This document shows, one piece after another, positions 50,301 to 59,734 of a stretch of DNA of 64,000 bases. Origin of the DNA: Phoenix dactylifera (taxonomy: Eukaryota; Streptophyta; Magnoliopsida; Arecales; Arecaceae); NCBI RefSeq assembly GCF_009389715.1, contig NC_052399.1, forward strand, positions 25,863,146 to 25,927,145. Direction: 5' to 3'. The notes beneath the pieces are model-generated. The model searched no databases. It was given only the letters and a program-made list of their open reading frames with translations, and was not told where the DNA came from. A program made the translations under genes and the position numbers. Position 1 is the stretch's first letter; each line of letters begins with the position of its first letter.

Positions 50301-53300
50301 AAGCTTTATCAAAATATTATTTTTCAATATATCAAAAAAAACACCTCTATTTAACACATTCGAATTTGCTAGCTTGCTAGCATCTGCCAAATCTTGCCAG
50401 ATGATGTGCTTTCTTCAATCGCCCTTACACAACAGAACAACACTTATGCCACCAAAAAGCCATACAACGCCAAAAAAAAGCGGAATGATGGGATGGAATG
50501 ACAAGAAAGTCTGACCTAGCAGGTTCTTGCGACAAATGGCAGATACAAGGGGAAGACAAAAGAAATATGATTCAAAATGTGGAAGAGGAAAAGATCATGT
50601 ATAATCTCTAGCATCGTATAGAACATGAACTTGCGGACATACATGCAAGCAAATTCTCTCAGAACAATAATTGAATTATAGCAAGAGGCCAATAGAAAGT
50701 TCTTTCTTGGACTTGTGTTAATTAAATTCTACCATGTTAATTATATACTACCCCACCAATACATGCAACAACTTGAAAATTAGGAGCTTTCCTAGAGTCC
50801 AATTACTTCTTTATCTGGAGTAAAGATGGTTATGGATTAGAATAAGTACCAGATCCTATAGGGGAAACCCATGATTTATACAAGAAAATAACAAATAAGG
50901 AAACAACTCTTGAAAAGTAACAAAAACTAACTGATATTAGAAAAATAAAACAAGTGAAACATATATGACAACCTTTACAAAGGAACTATTTACCAGCACA
51001 ACTTAAACTTAGAACTTTTCACCTGTAATAACAACACTTAACCAATAATACAGAGATTAGAGACAATCTCGAGTAATGTGCAATTAGGAAGACTGAATGA
51101 TAAAGTGGATGTAAGAACAGTATCTCCTCAGAATCTGATATTCTGCATATATGTAGTCTCAAAAAATGTAAGGCAAGGTATAAAAAAATGCAAAATTTGA
51201 TAAGTTTCTAATTCTAGAGAAAGTAAAATGGATCATACTAACAAAACATAAAGTGCAGATATCAACTCATGTCCAGTATATTCCTGGGAATGTCTTAATT
51301 TCTTTTTCTTTGGCGAAGGGCAATTTTCAACCCAAATAATTGCAGTTAATGAAGTGATTAACATTTATTTCAGCATTATGGTGTCTCATATTTCCAAAAT
51401 ATGCTCTGCCTTTTTGCACTTTTGGTATTATCATCATGTTGACTTATCAATCCTTTCTTTCTATCTATTGTATTTGATGAAGTATCTATATTGAAAAAAG
51501 TGTTAAGTAATAACTAAACATGTTCTTTGGATGTTTCAGAGAGCAGTATATATTATCAATGATGCTATAGATGTAAAATTGCTATCTACTGCCGCTTATA
51601 GAATACAAGAAAAGATAATAATGCTTACAAAATTGGTAGGATCCTTCATCCATCCATAATGATCATATTACTAACTAACTTGTGTATAAAGTTTGCCTAT
51701 AAGAGGTTTTTAGCTGCATATACTCTGCATAAGCCACATTCCTCTCGAAGGAAATAAATTCTACAAAGGTTTTATACAACGATCATCGAACTAACCCGAA
51801 TTGAGTAGTTTGGCCTGTACGGAACTGAACCAACACCAAGTTAGAATAGTTCAGCAAGTCAGATTGGTTTGATTTATGATCCTCCCACTCACTCCACTCA
51901 CTCACTACACTCAGTGGTTCAAGAGCCTTTGAGGGCTCTCTCATTGCTTTACTGCCAGTTAGCACTCGTTTCCCCCTCTTCGATGCCGGATATTACCGGT
52001 AAGCCTCCCCCCCTCTCTTTCTTCCCCTACCATCTTTTTCTCTCCTCAACCTCGAAGACAAGGAGAATGAGAGCGAAATCCTAGAATTTCTCATTTCTTT
52101 CTCTTCTCTAACAGCTCCCTATAATGGTGCTTATTGCCTTGAGGTGCCAACAGAAGGCTCCCTCTTCTTGAAAGGTTCCCTCTTGAATGGAGACCGCCAT
52201 CGTTGGAAGGCTCGCCGTCTTCACCGCCCTCCTCATGGCCTACCAACCTTCACCGGTAAGCTCCCTCTCTCTCTCTCCCTCCCTTCCTCTCTCCCTCCCT
52301 CTTCCTCACCCTCCCTCTCCCACTTCCTCTCTCTCTCCCTCTCTCTCCTACTTCCTCTCCACATCCCTCTTTCTGTTTTGGTACATTCCGCAATGGCATG
52401 GTATGGGCCCATACCAAACTGGTCACCGGCCGGTCCAAGGCCCAGTACCGGTTTAGCAGATGTTGGTCTTATGATGCAAGTGTTAGGAAAAAATAAATGA
52501 TTCTGCAGCAGAACTGTAGCTTAGCATAAAACGGAAAGGATATTAAACAAAGCTCAGTAAAAGCTGAGAAAAGCAATCAAGCAACTGTTGACAGGTTTAT
52601 GGTTCATTACTGCATCAACTTACTTACATTCCATCTTATTATATATCCCAAGTCAACAATCAACTAGCTACTAAATTTGGTCCTCACTTAGCACCATCTT
52701 ATTAATTGCTGAAGTGAAGATCTAGTACGCCTGAAGAAGATAAATGGCATTAAAAGGGCAGGTAAACAATAAAAAACCAAATTTCAGCAAGTTATCCCAC
52801 CCTGCAGTTGCTTTTACACGTTGTTCTACAGTTGCATCTGCAGGAAGACCCGCATGGTACACAGGAAATGTCAGAACCACACCCAGATGGTTGGACCCAA
52901 GCAGCCTAAATGGGTTTGTAAGAACAGCCTTGCCGGTAGCCCTAGCCCGTAAGATATTTTCTCGGTCCTCCTATACAGAAAACATAACGAAATGAACAGT
53001 CAATAGCCAATAAAATAAGAAGAGCAGCTTTGAGAAGTAACGCAAACCTCTCCAGACATCATATCGAGGGCCTCAATATAGGAGACAGTCTCCTGAGAGA
53101 ATATCACAGGGGCATACTCATCTTGCACTGGTGATGGCTCCTGTTTCATGGTCTTGATTGTCCACCCTTGCTGACTCTCAAACTTTCCTCTCTCAGAATG
53201 AACAACCCGCTGGGCGTATGCCACCCCATTCAACAACGGCCGCTCGAATGCTGTCTTGGCTGTGTAAAAGGCAAATGTCTCCTGAAACCAAAATTCAAAA

Positions 53301-54166
53301 TTAAGAAAGAACAACCCAATAGACAAAATAATCCAACTGCATGCATTTCAGATTATCCACAGTCAAATGAATAAAATCCAAATCCCCCCCCCCCCGGAAG
53401 TATGAAACCAACCAACATCGATAACAATAAAACTAGCAGGTGCTATCAATATCGACCTTTAAATTTCCCGGGAAATCAAGGAAATCTATGAAAACCTCAA
53501 CGAAAATTGCACCCAAACAACCAAAAAACGGAAAAAGAAAAACAAATCATAAAACATAAAGACAAAGAAAGAATCTTTCTATCCTTCACTTCTCCCCGAC
53601 AATTTCAAAATATAAAGAAAGAATGCAAACCCAAAAAATACTATATAAGAGAGAACTCCACAATGAGTAATATCCATCGGTGATGCTATTGACTTCTGCA
53701 TATGAATTTCTATGGAAAATCCAGACCAGGAAAGCAGTAGAACGAGAATAACAGCAGTCCATGGGAGAAACTAAAGGGAAGATATCCTTGTATCATCCCT
53801 GACTAACTTAAAAATGGAGAAAACAAACTCAACAACAGTATATAATAATAGAAAAATATAGAGAGAATATATGAAGTAGACCTGATCAATGGCAGATGGC
53901 TGCTTCCGGTAGTGGAAGGTGGAGACGAGGATCGCGAGAGCATGAACATGGTTGACGCTCACGGCGAACTGGTCCTGCAGCATCCTTGCCCGCTCTTCGC
54001 ACATGCTCTCCAGCGCCTCCTCAGCCTTCCTCATGCTCACCGTCCGGATATACCAATGGAGCCCCACCCAGATCCCCACCGACACCACAACCCACACCAC
54101 CACCATCGCCGTCCGGTTCAGCCACCACCTCCTCCTCCCCCCAGCCGCCGCCATTCCCGCAACCAT
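38323..54166 (-). CDS. HK4: Cytokinin receptor hybrid histidine kinase (CRE1/AHK4-like)
   Basis: A membrane sensor that binds cytokinin through its CHASE domain and sends phosphate by His-Asp relay to phosphotransfer proteins. Exons in transcript order are 54166-53882, 53281-53048, 52970-52801, 48687-48469, 48380-48194, 48109-48058, 47967-47738, 47539-47441, 44998-44289, 43908-43426 and 38581-38323. All introns are GT-AG, giving 975 codons plus TGA. TM1 is at about 20-40 and the CHASE domain at about 85-290, with Asp175 and Thr191 matching the ligand-contact Asp and the wol-mutation Thr of AHK4. TM2 is at about 313-334. The phospho-acceptor is His372 in SHEIRTPMNG. Asn485/Asn489 lie in the N box, DTGIG at 589-593 and GGTGIGL at 618-624. 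A degenerate receiver-like domain spans about 625-810. The true receiver has Asp837/Asp838, phospho-Asp882 and Lys952. The long cytosolic N-terminus of AHK4 is absent, as in other short-form receptors. The symbol is by family similarity. Confidence 0.96.
39760..40198 (-). mobile_element. Miniature LTR element (TRIM-like) in the last HK intron
   Basis: Two 137-bp direct terminal repeats, 39760-39896 and 40062-40198, flank a 165-bp non-coding centre. The target-site duplication is ATACT (39755-39759 and 40199-40203), exact. On the - strand the sequence just inside the 5' LTR contains TGGTATCAGAGC (40049-40060 on +), the primer-binding site for initiator-Met tRNA. A purine-rich tract (ACAGAGGGAGTA) precedes the 3' LTR. 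The LTRs differ at 14 positions by my count, 13 of them transitions. There is no coding capacity, so it must have moved using proteins from another element. These are the hallmarks of a TRIM. Confidence 0.9.
40857..41995. mobile_element. TIR element (hAT or PIF/Harbinger-like, non-autonomous)
   Basis: The left end GGGGCTGTTTGGTTGCCTAC and the right end read inward, GGGGCCATTTGGTTGTCTGC, are imperfect terminal inverted repeats. Further matching TGCAGTT/AATTGCA words lie inside each end. The centre is AT-rich with ATT/TAT runs and carries a block of CCGGTACCGG repeat (41366-41560). No transposase is seen. I could not fix a target-site duplication, so the superfamily stays open. It lies in the 4.8-kb last intron of the histidine kinase gene. 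Confidence 0.7.
41366..41560. repeat. CCGGTACCGG-rich block inside the TIR element
   Basis: This GC-rich block of about 190 bp is packed with overlapping palindromic words (GTACCGGTACCGGTCGG, CCGGACCGGTACGTACTGG, GATCCGGTACCGGTC, GTACCGGCCGGTATGG). It is abruptly bordered by ATT-rich sequence. It appears to be a nested or captured copy of the repeat also seen at 7484-7560. Confidence 0.85.
42000..43425. other. Remainder of the last HK intron, nothing recognised
   Basis: AT-rich intron sequence between the TIR element and exon 10. Short open frames here have no domain similarity. Confidence 0.5.
45100..47245 (+). mobile_element. Non-autonomous LTR retrotransposon in HK intron 8
   Basis: Direct repeats 45100-45752 and 46489-47245 share a long series of words, for example GATTTGATTTTTGRTTGTTTTAGGTGTC and AAATCAGATCTATG. 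After the left LTR comes TAGTATTAGAGCTA (45756-45769), a two-mismatch form of the initiator-Met tRNA primer site TGGTATCAGAGC. A(8)G precedes the right LTR start TGTTGTTC as a short polypurine tract. The internal 736 bp has no recognisable gag or pol. A tandem copy of about 75 bp at 45180-45320 lies within the left LTR. The right LTR is longer because a SINE sits in it. No target-site duplication was found, and the LTRs are well diverged, so the element is old. Confidence 0.8.
46736..46898 (+). mobile_element. Au-like SINE inside the right LTR
   Basis: It has a tRNA-like head with A-box region TTGGTGCAATAGTAAGATTG and B box GGTTCGAAATG, then GAAACAGCC, GGGTAAGACCGCATACA and TTGACCCTC. This is the word order of the plant Au SINE family. 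The sequence is absent from the left LTR at the same place. A flanking duplication of about 17-18 bp is visible: TTATTTGCTATCAAGAG (46719-46735) and TTACTTGCCTATCAAAAG (46899-46916). Family assignment is from memory of the Au consensus layout. Confidence 0.85.
47399..47482 (-). repeat. 42-bp tandem duplication across the exon 8 / intron 8 donor
   Basis: The last bases of exon 8 (ending at 47441) and the donor are copied once into the intron: AAATCTTGT-GGAAATTCAGTTAAA then GTA...GTCC occurs in both. The unit is 42 bp, so a second donor-like GTAGTC appears at 47398-47393. Reading past the first donor meets TGA after five codons (GTA AGT AGT CCT TTT TGA). Use of the copied donor would therefore truncate the kinase just after the N box. 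Confidence 0.85.
48799..48950. repeat. 42-bp duplicated segment flanking TTTTC and T tracts
   Basis: GTTTAGCGGAGAATACACTA and onward (48799-48840) recurs at 48909-48950 with very few changes. Between them are repeated TTTTC units (about 48840-48871) and a long T run (about 48877-48900). It lies in HK intron 3, just upstream of exon 4 on the + strand. Confidence 0.9.
49255..50060. mobile_element. Foldback (long inverted repeat) element in HK intron 3
   Basis: The left part (purine-rich, with CATACCGGCGG and GGTGGAGGAGGGGCTCCACC) is mirrored by the right part (pyrimidine-rich, ending in GGCACGAAATGGCACGGGGC and GGTAC words). The inner arms carry a unit of about 65 bp (TTCAAAATAGAGGTCCC...GAAGTCGG) present once on the left and, inverted, about twice on the right. 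The centre is a near-perfect hairpin (49536-49600). No coding capacity is seen. The open frames here are low-complexity shadows of the CT/GA tracts. It could be a MITE-like or foldback transposon; boundaries are approximate. Confidence 0.7.
49536..49600. repeat. Near-perfect hairpin, arms of about 30 bp, 5-bp loop
   Basis: The left arm 49537-49565 and right arm 49571-49600 are reverse complements except for one extra T/A pair member. The loop is CTCCC. The loop-proximal arms read AAGTGAAGTCGGCAA and TTGCCGACTTCACTT. In the HK primary transcript this would fold into a stable stem. Confidence 0.95.
50061..51780. other. Middle of HK intron 3, nothing recognised
   Basis: AT-rich intronic sequence without supported repeats or coding similarity. 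Confidence 0.5.
51780..52455. repeat. Second CT-rich / GGTACC repeat block in HK intron 3
   Basis: This block has the same composition and word order as the right half of the foldback element: GCCGGATATTACCGGTAAGCC, long CTCCCTCTCC tracts (52258-52375), then TTGGTACATTCCGCAATGGC and CCGGCCGGTCCAAGGC to about 52450. It is probably another diverged copy of the same repeat. No coding function is seen. Confidence 0.6.
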
Positions 54167-55283
54167 GTCAACCCAATCCCAGCTTCACTCTCTTCCTCCT
54201 TCCTCTCAAACCAACCTCGCTCCACAGAAAATCCCAACTTTTAAGAGCCTTCACTCCTTTGCACTGCACCAAGGGGAGACCTGTAGCATTCTATGCTCCT
54301 GTTACTGCTACCACAACAACTGCTATCATTCGGTCATTGATCTGCGAGCTGTGCGATAAAGAAAATTAAAGAAGGAAAGATGGTGGAGTGGGATTCTTAC
54401 TCCTAGTTCGAAGGCGTGGTCTGAGGCCTTCTCAAAAGAAGAGAAGGGAATGAGACACCCCCGTTCTTCTCTTCTCTCCCTTGGAATAAAAAACTCGGCC
54501 GATCTCGGGCATGTCCGGTTGGGAACCGCGCTGCCGTTGGGGATTGGGGACAAAACCAGAGCACGCTCTCCTGCTCTCGGATTAAAAAAAAGACCAAGCG
54601 AGCGAAGCCGAGGGGGTGCGACGAAAGAGAGAATATAGCAGAGAAATCTCTCTCTCAAATTCTCTCCTCATGGGATTGCAGCGCATGGAGGGGAGCAAAT
54701 ATTCGAGACATCGCCCTTTTCCGAAGCAGGCAACCAGCTGAATACAATTCATTAGATATCTCCAGATACGCTGCAATACGCTGCAATTATTAAAAAAAAA
54801 ACTTGCTTCCTCTTGCTCTAATATAATACTTTCCTTTCCCTTCTCGCTTCCTCTTGCTTTTCTCGCTCCCGCCCTGGAACCAACCGAACCGGAGAAAACC
54901 GCAGTACTTTGGGGTTTTGGCCTCCTCCGAGCTCGGATGGACTGCAAAGACGCCGGATTTCAAAGTTCTCGGAAGCGATCTTGGGTCCGCTCTCAAATGC
55001 CGCTGGTTGCCGAGGCCTCGGAGTCAAGTTGGGAGATTCTTCGAGCCAGTCCGTGTTCAGAGCCTCCTTTTCTTCGCATTTTCCGCCATTGTTGCAGCTC
55101 TTTGGTTCTACTCTCTTTCTCCTACAGAGAGATCACAAGGCGGAGATTGGAGCTTGAATACTTCCTTCTGCGCTCCAACTCGCATGCTGCACTGCGGTCA
55201 AAAAGAAGAGATGCTTCGGTCCGTACTCGGCTCAGCTTTAATGGCGGGAGGGATCGAGGGAGCGCCAGAGCTAGGTTTAGGGG

Positions 55284-55284
<1 letters not shown>
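54167..55284 (-). promoter_or_regulatory. HK 5' leader/promoter region
   Basis: Upstream of the HK start on the - strand lies GC-richer sequence with several ATG-initiated open frames (for example 54658-54326 and 54947-54582) that show no domain similarity. They may be upstream ORFs or non-transcribed. I could not place a TATA box or transcription start with confidence. Confidence 0.35.

Positions 55285-55317
<33 letters not shown>
55285..55317. repeat. (TA)16 microsatellite
   Basis: A run of 33 alternating T and A bases lies upstream of the histidine kinase gene. The open frames crossing it on both strands are artefacts of this repeat. Confidence 0.95.
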
Positions 55318-55320
<3 letters not shown>

Positions 55321-55789
55321 GTTAGGGCTCTTCGCTTCTTTTGCTCGCGAGCAGAAGGGCCCAAAAGAATCGGGGTTGGAGATCTCCACGACAGCGACGC
55401 CTGACACTGGGAGAAGAAAGGGAAGGGACCGTCACGTGATCTCCTGAGGTCAGAATTACCAAAATGCTCCCATTCCAACTTCTCTTGGCTTTACCATGGA
55501 GGGTATTTTCGTCAATGTGGAGATGAGGAGTTCACCCCTTGGGGAGTTAGGCCGAGTTGGAGAGGAGCGCGGTGACATGAGAGCAGGTCAGAATGACTAA
55601 ATTGCCCTCGTACTTTCTTGCACTGAAGCGTGGGCCGACAGTGTTCGGGCTACGAGGTAGCGTTGGGTTGACGAGTAATAAAGTGGGACTGATTTGTCAT
55701 TAAGGTAAAAACTGATAGGAAATGGGCCCATTTGTAATAAATATGGTCTTGCTCGCGGGTGAGCATGAGGCGAACTGCGCCAACGAGGT

Positions 55790-56215
55790 TTCGCCATATG
55801 GCCACACAAGCCATGTCAGCATAAGTCAAGAGAAGAGTTCACCCTCGGCCCCTCCAACCATTGCCCCGGCTGCCACCTCCCTTGCCAACCTCGAGGGCGG
55901 AGGGCGGCGTCCTGCCGCTACTCGCCGTCCTCCACGCCAATGTCGCCTTCCTCATCATCGCAAGCCTCGCTGACGCCCCAATGCACCTTTACAACTGTCT
56001 CGCCGCCCTCGTCGCATGGATGGCCGCCCATGACCCCATTGCCAAAGAGGCGCTCGCCGGCGAGAATGCCATCCGCCCCCTCGTCTCCCTCCTTGATGCC
56101 TTCTCAATTCCAAGAAGGCTAGGGTTTTCTCATCAGGAAGAGCGGAGCAAGCAGAGCGCTAATGTTGTTCGCTTGGCTTTGTGGCAAAATCTCACTGGCA
56201 TGGTGCAAGGTATAA
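55790..56215 (+). pseudogene. ARM-repeat (ARO-like) pseudogene fragment
   Basis: Translation of 55905-56110 gives LLAVLHANVAFLIIASLADA followed by PMHLYNCLAALVAWMAAHDP and GENAIRPLVSLL. This resembles the armadillo-repeat region of plant Armadillo-Repeat-Only proteins (IV-LADSPM...LVARMA-HDP...ENAIRPLVSLL). The preceding segment, including SSPSAPPTIAPAATSLANLE, lies in a different frame, so at least one frameshift is present. No start, no further repeats and no kinase or U-box domain are seen. It is GC-rich like a true exon but isolated, and most likely a transposed or decayed fragment. Confidence 0.5.
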
Positions 56216-56253
56216 TTTGGATGGCTATCATAATAGCCAATTTAATTTTAAAA

Positions 56254-56707
56254 TTTTTTGCATGAATACCTTTCTAAATATCAAATTTTGTATGAATATT
56301 CTTCTAAAATTGATATTTACATGTATACCCTCGTAAAACTCTGTTATTGTACAAATGTCCGTAATATAACGATTATTCTAATGGTATTACGAAAAATCAT
56401 ATTTATATTAATTAAAAATAAAATAAAATTTTAAAATTACACTATTGTCCTTGTCTTCTTTTCTTGCTATCGGGATCACGATCTATTTGTATATCTATTC
56501 ATTAAGGGTATTTTAGTTATTTTATTTTGAAATTGTTAATTTTTTAATGTCGTTAGATAGTATGGGTACATATGCAAAAACAAAAATAAAAAAAATAATA
56601 GAATGATAAAACAAGTGTTTTACGAAAGTATGCATGCAAATATCAATTTTGAAAAAATATTTATGTAAAATCTTATTTTTAGAATGGTATTCATGCAAAA
56701 AAAAAAA
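56254..56707. mobile_element. MITE with about 90-bp terminal inverted repeats
   Basis: The left end (56254-56347: TTTTTTGCATGAATACCTTT ... AAAATTGATATTTACATG ... CGTAAAACTC) is mirrored by the right end (56618-56707), whose reverse complement reads TTTTTTGCATGAATACCATT ... AAAATTGATATTTGCATG ... CGTAAAACAC. The core of about 270 bp is AT-rich and non-coding. Long TIRs without a transposase fit a Mutator-type MITE, but no target-site duplication could be defined. Confidence 0.8.
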
Positions 56708-57952
56708 CTCTTAAATTTATGTTTTATTAAGAAAGATGACCAAGAGACAAGTAGGGCCTTAAAAAGGTCAAGTCGGACCATATATGCTTGACTCTGATCC
56801 AATTTTATGTTCAAGCCATGATTTTAGACCGTACCCATTCCATCAACTAATTAGGTTAAGTATGCTTTGGTCCATGGAAAAGATTTTAGATCAGATTAAT
56901 CATTTGGATCAAGCATGAACCACATCCAACTTGAAATGTTCAGAGTCATGTGATACCGAGTTGGATCAAGTTTGCAGTTTGAGTCAAAACTTCTAATTAT
57001 TCTTTTATAACTAAAATATAATAACTAATAATTCAATATAAAAGTACTAAAATTTTAAATAAAATAAAAAAATCAACTAAAACTTGAACTTTCATTCAAA
57101 ATTTTTTAATTTTATCAAAGTAATTAATCATTCTAAAGTTTATGAACTATGATTTTTTTAAAATATATAGTGATATGCTTGGGAGCATTATAAATAAGAA
57201 ATCACCAAAGCAAATAATAAAATTTGAATGTTTAAGTATAATTAAATGGGAATAAATGAGAGAAGATGTGGTTGTTGAAATGAAAAAGGGAAATTAGTTA
57301 AATAAGAATTCATTTGATGCATTAGAAAAAATATTTGGATCAGGTGGAATTGAGTTCGAGTTCGAATCAGGTTGAAAAAGACAAGATCCATACTTAGTCT
57401 GGTCAAACTTTTGAACTCGACCCAACCCATGAGTATTCAAATACAGATCGGGTCAGGGCCAAATTGGGGACTCGACCCATTTGTAACTCTAGAGACAAGC
57501 ATAATGTCTGAGTTATCGTTATGAGGCAAGTGGATAGCTATGATTGTCCACTTATTTGAAGCATTATTTGATTTAGCTATTCAAAGCTTCTCCTACGATC
57601 TAGGATTTGTTTGGAGTAGCCATCTTGTAAATTGCTAGATATTTAAATAACTATGTAAGATTTATACGTAAGGATCTAGTTTAATGATGGGAAATGATTA
57701 TAAGTGCACCCCTAGGGAAGAAAGAAAGTGGGGAGATAGATGGCAAAGATTAGGAGAGGTAAAAGTTTTCCTATGACTTCTCAAATTCTAACCTAATCCT
57801 AAGAGATTTTTTCTATGATTTCTTATCTGAATTTTGGAATAGAGAAGGAGGTATTTATAGGGAGAGATGAGGGATCGTAGGGTTAGGATTAGATGAGAGG
57901 TAAGGCTGTCCTAAATCTTAAGTCTAGGAACCTAAGGCTAGTAGTAAAGAAA
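56708..57952. other. Intergenic, nothing recognised
   Basis: AT-rich. A stretch at 57330-57490 has repeated GACCCAAC/GGGTCAGG-like words typical of dispersed plant repeats, but I could not define an element. Confidence 0.45.
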
Positions 57953-59734
57953 TGATATAAGAGAATCACCAGACTCGATGTGGACCATTTTAACTACTAC
58001 GGATAGGGCTGGACAGATTTTAGGAGTAAGATCCACCATATCAGAAAGCCAAATCGCGTATTAAAATTTTGAAGGATATAACATAGTCATAAGATGCCCA
58101 ATTGAGGTTTTCTTTTTTTTATTGAATAACTTTTCATGATCTACGATGCAGCACCAATCTCTAAAAGAGATTAAAATGGGTTGAAATTCCATCATCTGAG
58201 TCTCGAAATGGGTTTGTTAAACCAAAATTTTTTTTTTTAGAAAAGATCTTGATCGAGCATATCTCCTAACTCGAGAAGAATTAGGTAGAGTAATAGAAGG
58301 CAAAGTTGATATAGGAGTCGAGATATACCTCTTGTAGAATTTTAGTTTTTTTATGTTTATTTTTACTAGTCATATTTATTTTTAGAAAGTTAGTTCTATT
58401 TGAACTAAGACAAGAATCCGATTCGAATTGTACGACGATAGACCTTACTACTATTATTAATTGTACCTAAATTTTGATTTATTAATTGAATCATCAATTA
58501 ATCAATAAAAAAAGAGCATCTAAACTCTCTTTTCATGAATTTTTTATTTTTTTATTATTTTTTTTGCGAGATTTGAGTTGAGTATGTTGATAGAATTCTT
58601 TCTTGTTTCTAATCAAATTAAACTAGTATTAGAGCCTCGGTCCTTTACATCTATGGAAGTCTTAGTTTGTAGTCTAGATGCACGAGCAATTGTAGATGGG
58701 AGAATGGATATCAATGCTTGAAGTATGTTGAAGGATAAAGACAAATCTAGCTCTTAGTTCTACTTCAAAGGATGATGAAATAAAGAGATGTTGCATACAT
58801 TTAGAAGAGAAAATTGCCTACTATGAGATCATATCTCGATTGGTGATGCCTTCAACATAAACACTAGCAGGTCCTATAGTGAAATTGTCTCTTACATCTG
58901 GGGATGAGAATTTACAATCTAACAAAGAAAAGCAAGGCCAAAAACCATCCTCAAGTAAAACTAAATAGTTTAGTTGTGAGGTAGGAAAGTAAGCATTATC
59001 CCACCTACAATTTTGATTTAGCAGAATCTAAGTCTCCTAAATATGAGGAGTCCTAATCTAGGAGATTCATCAAATTTGATATGGTTTACTTTGGCTACTA
59101 TAGGTAGGGTTGGACAGAATTTTGGAGGAAGATTCATCATATCGGAAAGTTGAATTGTATGCCAAAATTTCAGAGGCATAACTTAGTCATATGATATCTG
59201 ATTAAGATATTTTTTTTTCACATTGGATAACCTTTCGAGATCTATGGCATAGTACCAACATCTAAAAACAATTGAGATGAGCTGAAATTCTATGATTTGG
59301 GCTTCAAAACGAGTCGGCCAAAATAAATATTTCTTTTTTAAAAAAATTCTATTTGTAGGAAAGTCTTTAAGTGTATCTTCCAATTCAAGAGAAATTGGTC
59401 AGAGCAACAATAGAAAAAGTTAATGTAGGAGTCGAGATTTACTTTCTATTAGATTTTAGTTTTTTTTAATATTTATTTCTACTACTCATATTTATATTTG
59501 AAAAGTTAGTTTTATTTGAACTAGAAGAAAAATCTGATCTAAATTGTGTAAGAGTGGACCATACTACTATTGTAAATAGAGGCCATGTACCTCATTTTTG
59601 ATTCATCAATTGATCAATAAAAGAAAAGGTAACATAAACTCTACTTTCGTCAATTTTTTATATTTTTTAATTTTTTTTGAGAGATTTAAGCTCAGTGGGT
59701 TGACAAAAATTCTTTCTTCTCTCTAATTGGATCA
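57953..59734 (+). mobile_element. Small non-autonomous LTR retrotransposon
   Basis: Direct repeats 57953-58620 and 59054-59734 share order and words along their length, for example GGGCTGGACAGATTTT against GGGTTGGACAGAATTTT, and GATATAGGAGTCGAGAT against AATGTAGGAGTCGAGAT. The left LTR is followed by TAGTATTAGAGCC (58624-58636), a two-mismatch initiator-Met tRNA primer site. The 433-bp centre has only a short, broken gag-like start near 58652. The flanks AAGAA (57948-57952) and AAGAT (59735-59739) may be a decayed target-site duplication. The LTRs are strongly diverged, so it is old. Confidence 0.75.

Noticed and set aside
52144..52500. A 118-codon open frame in HK intron 3
   Set aside because: It is a CT-tract shadow within a repeat block and has no domain similarity.
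55198..55478. Open frames with alternating Ile/Tyr runs
   Set aside because: They are translations of a (TA)n microsatellite.
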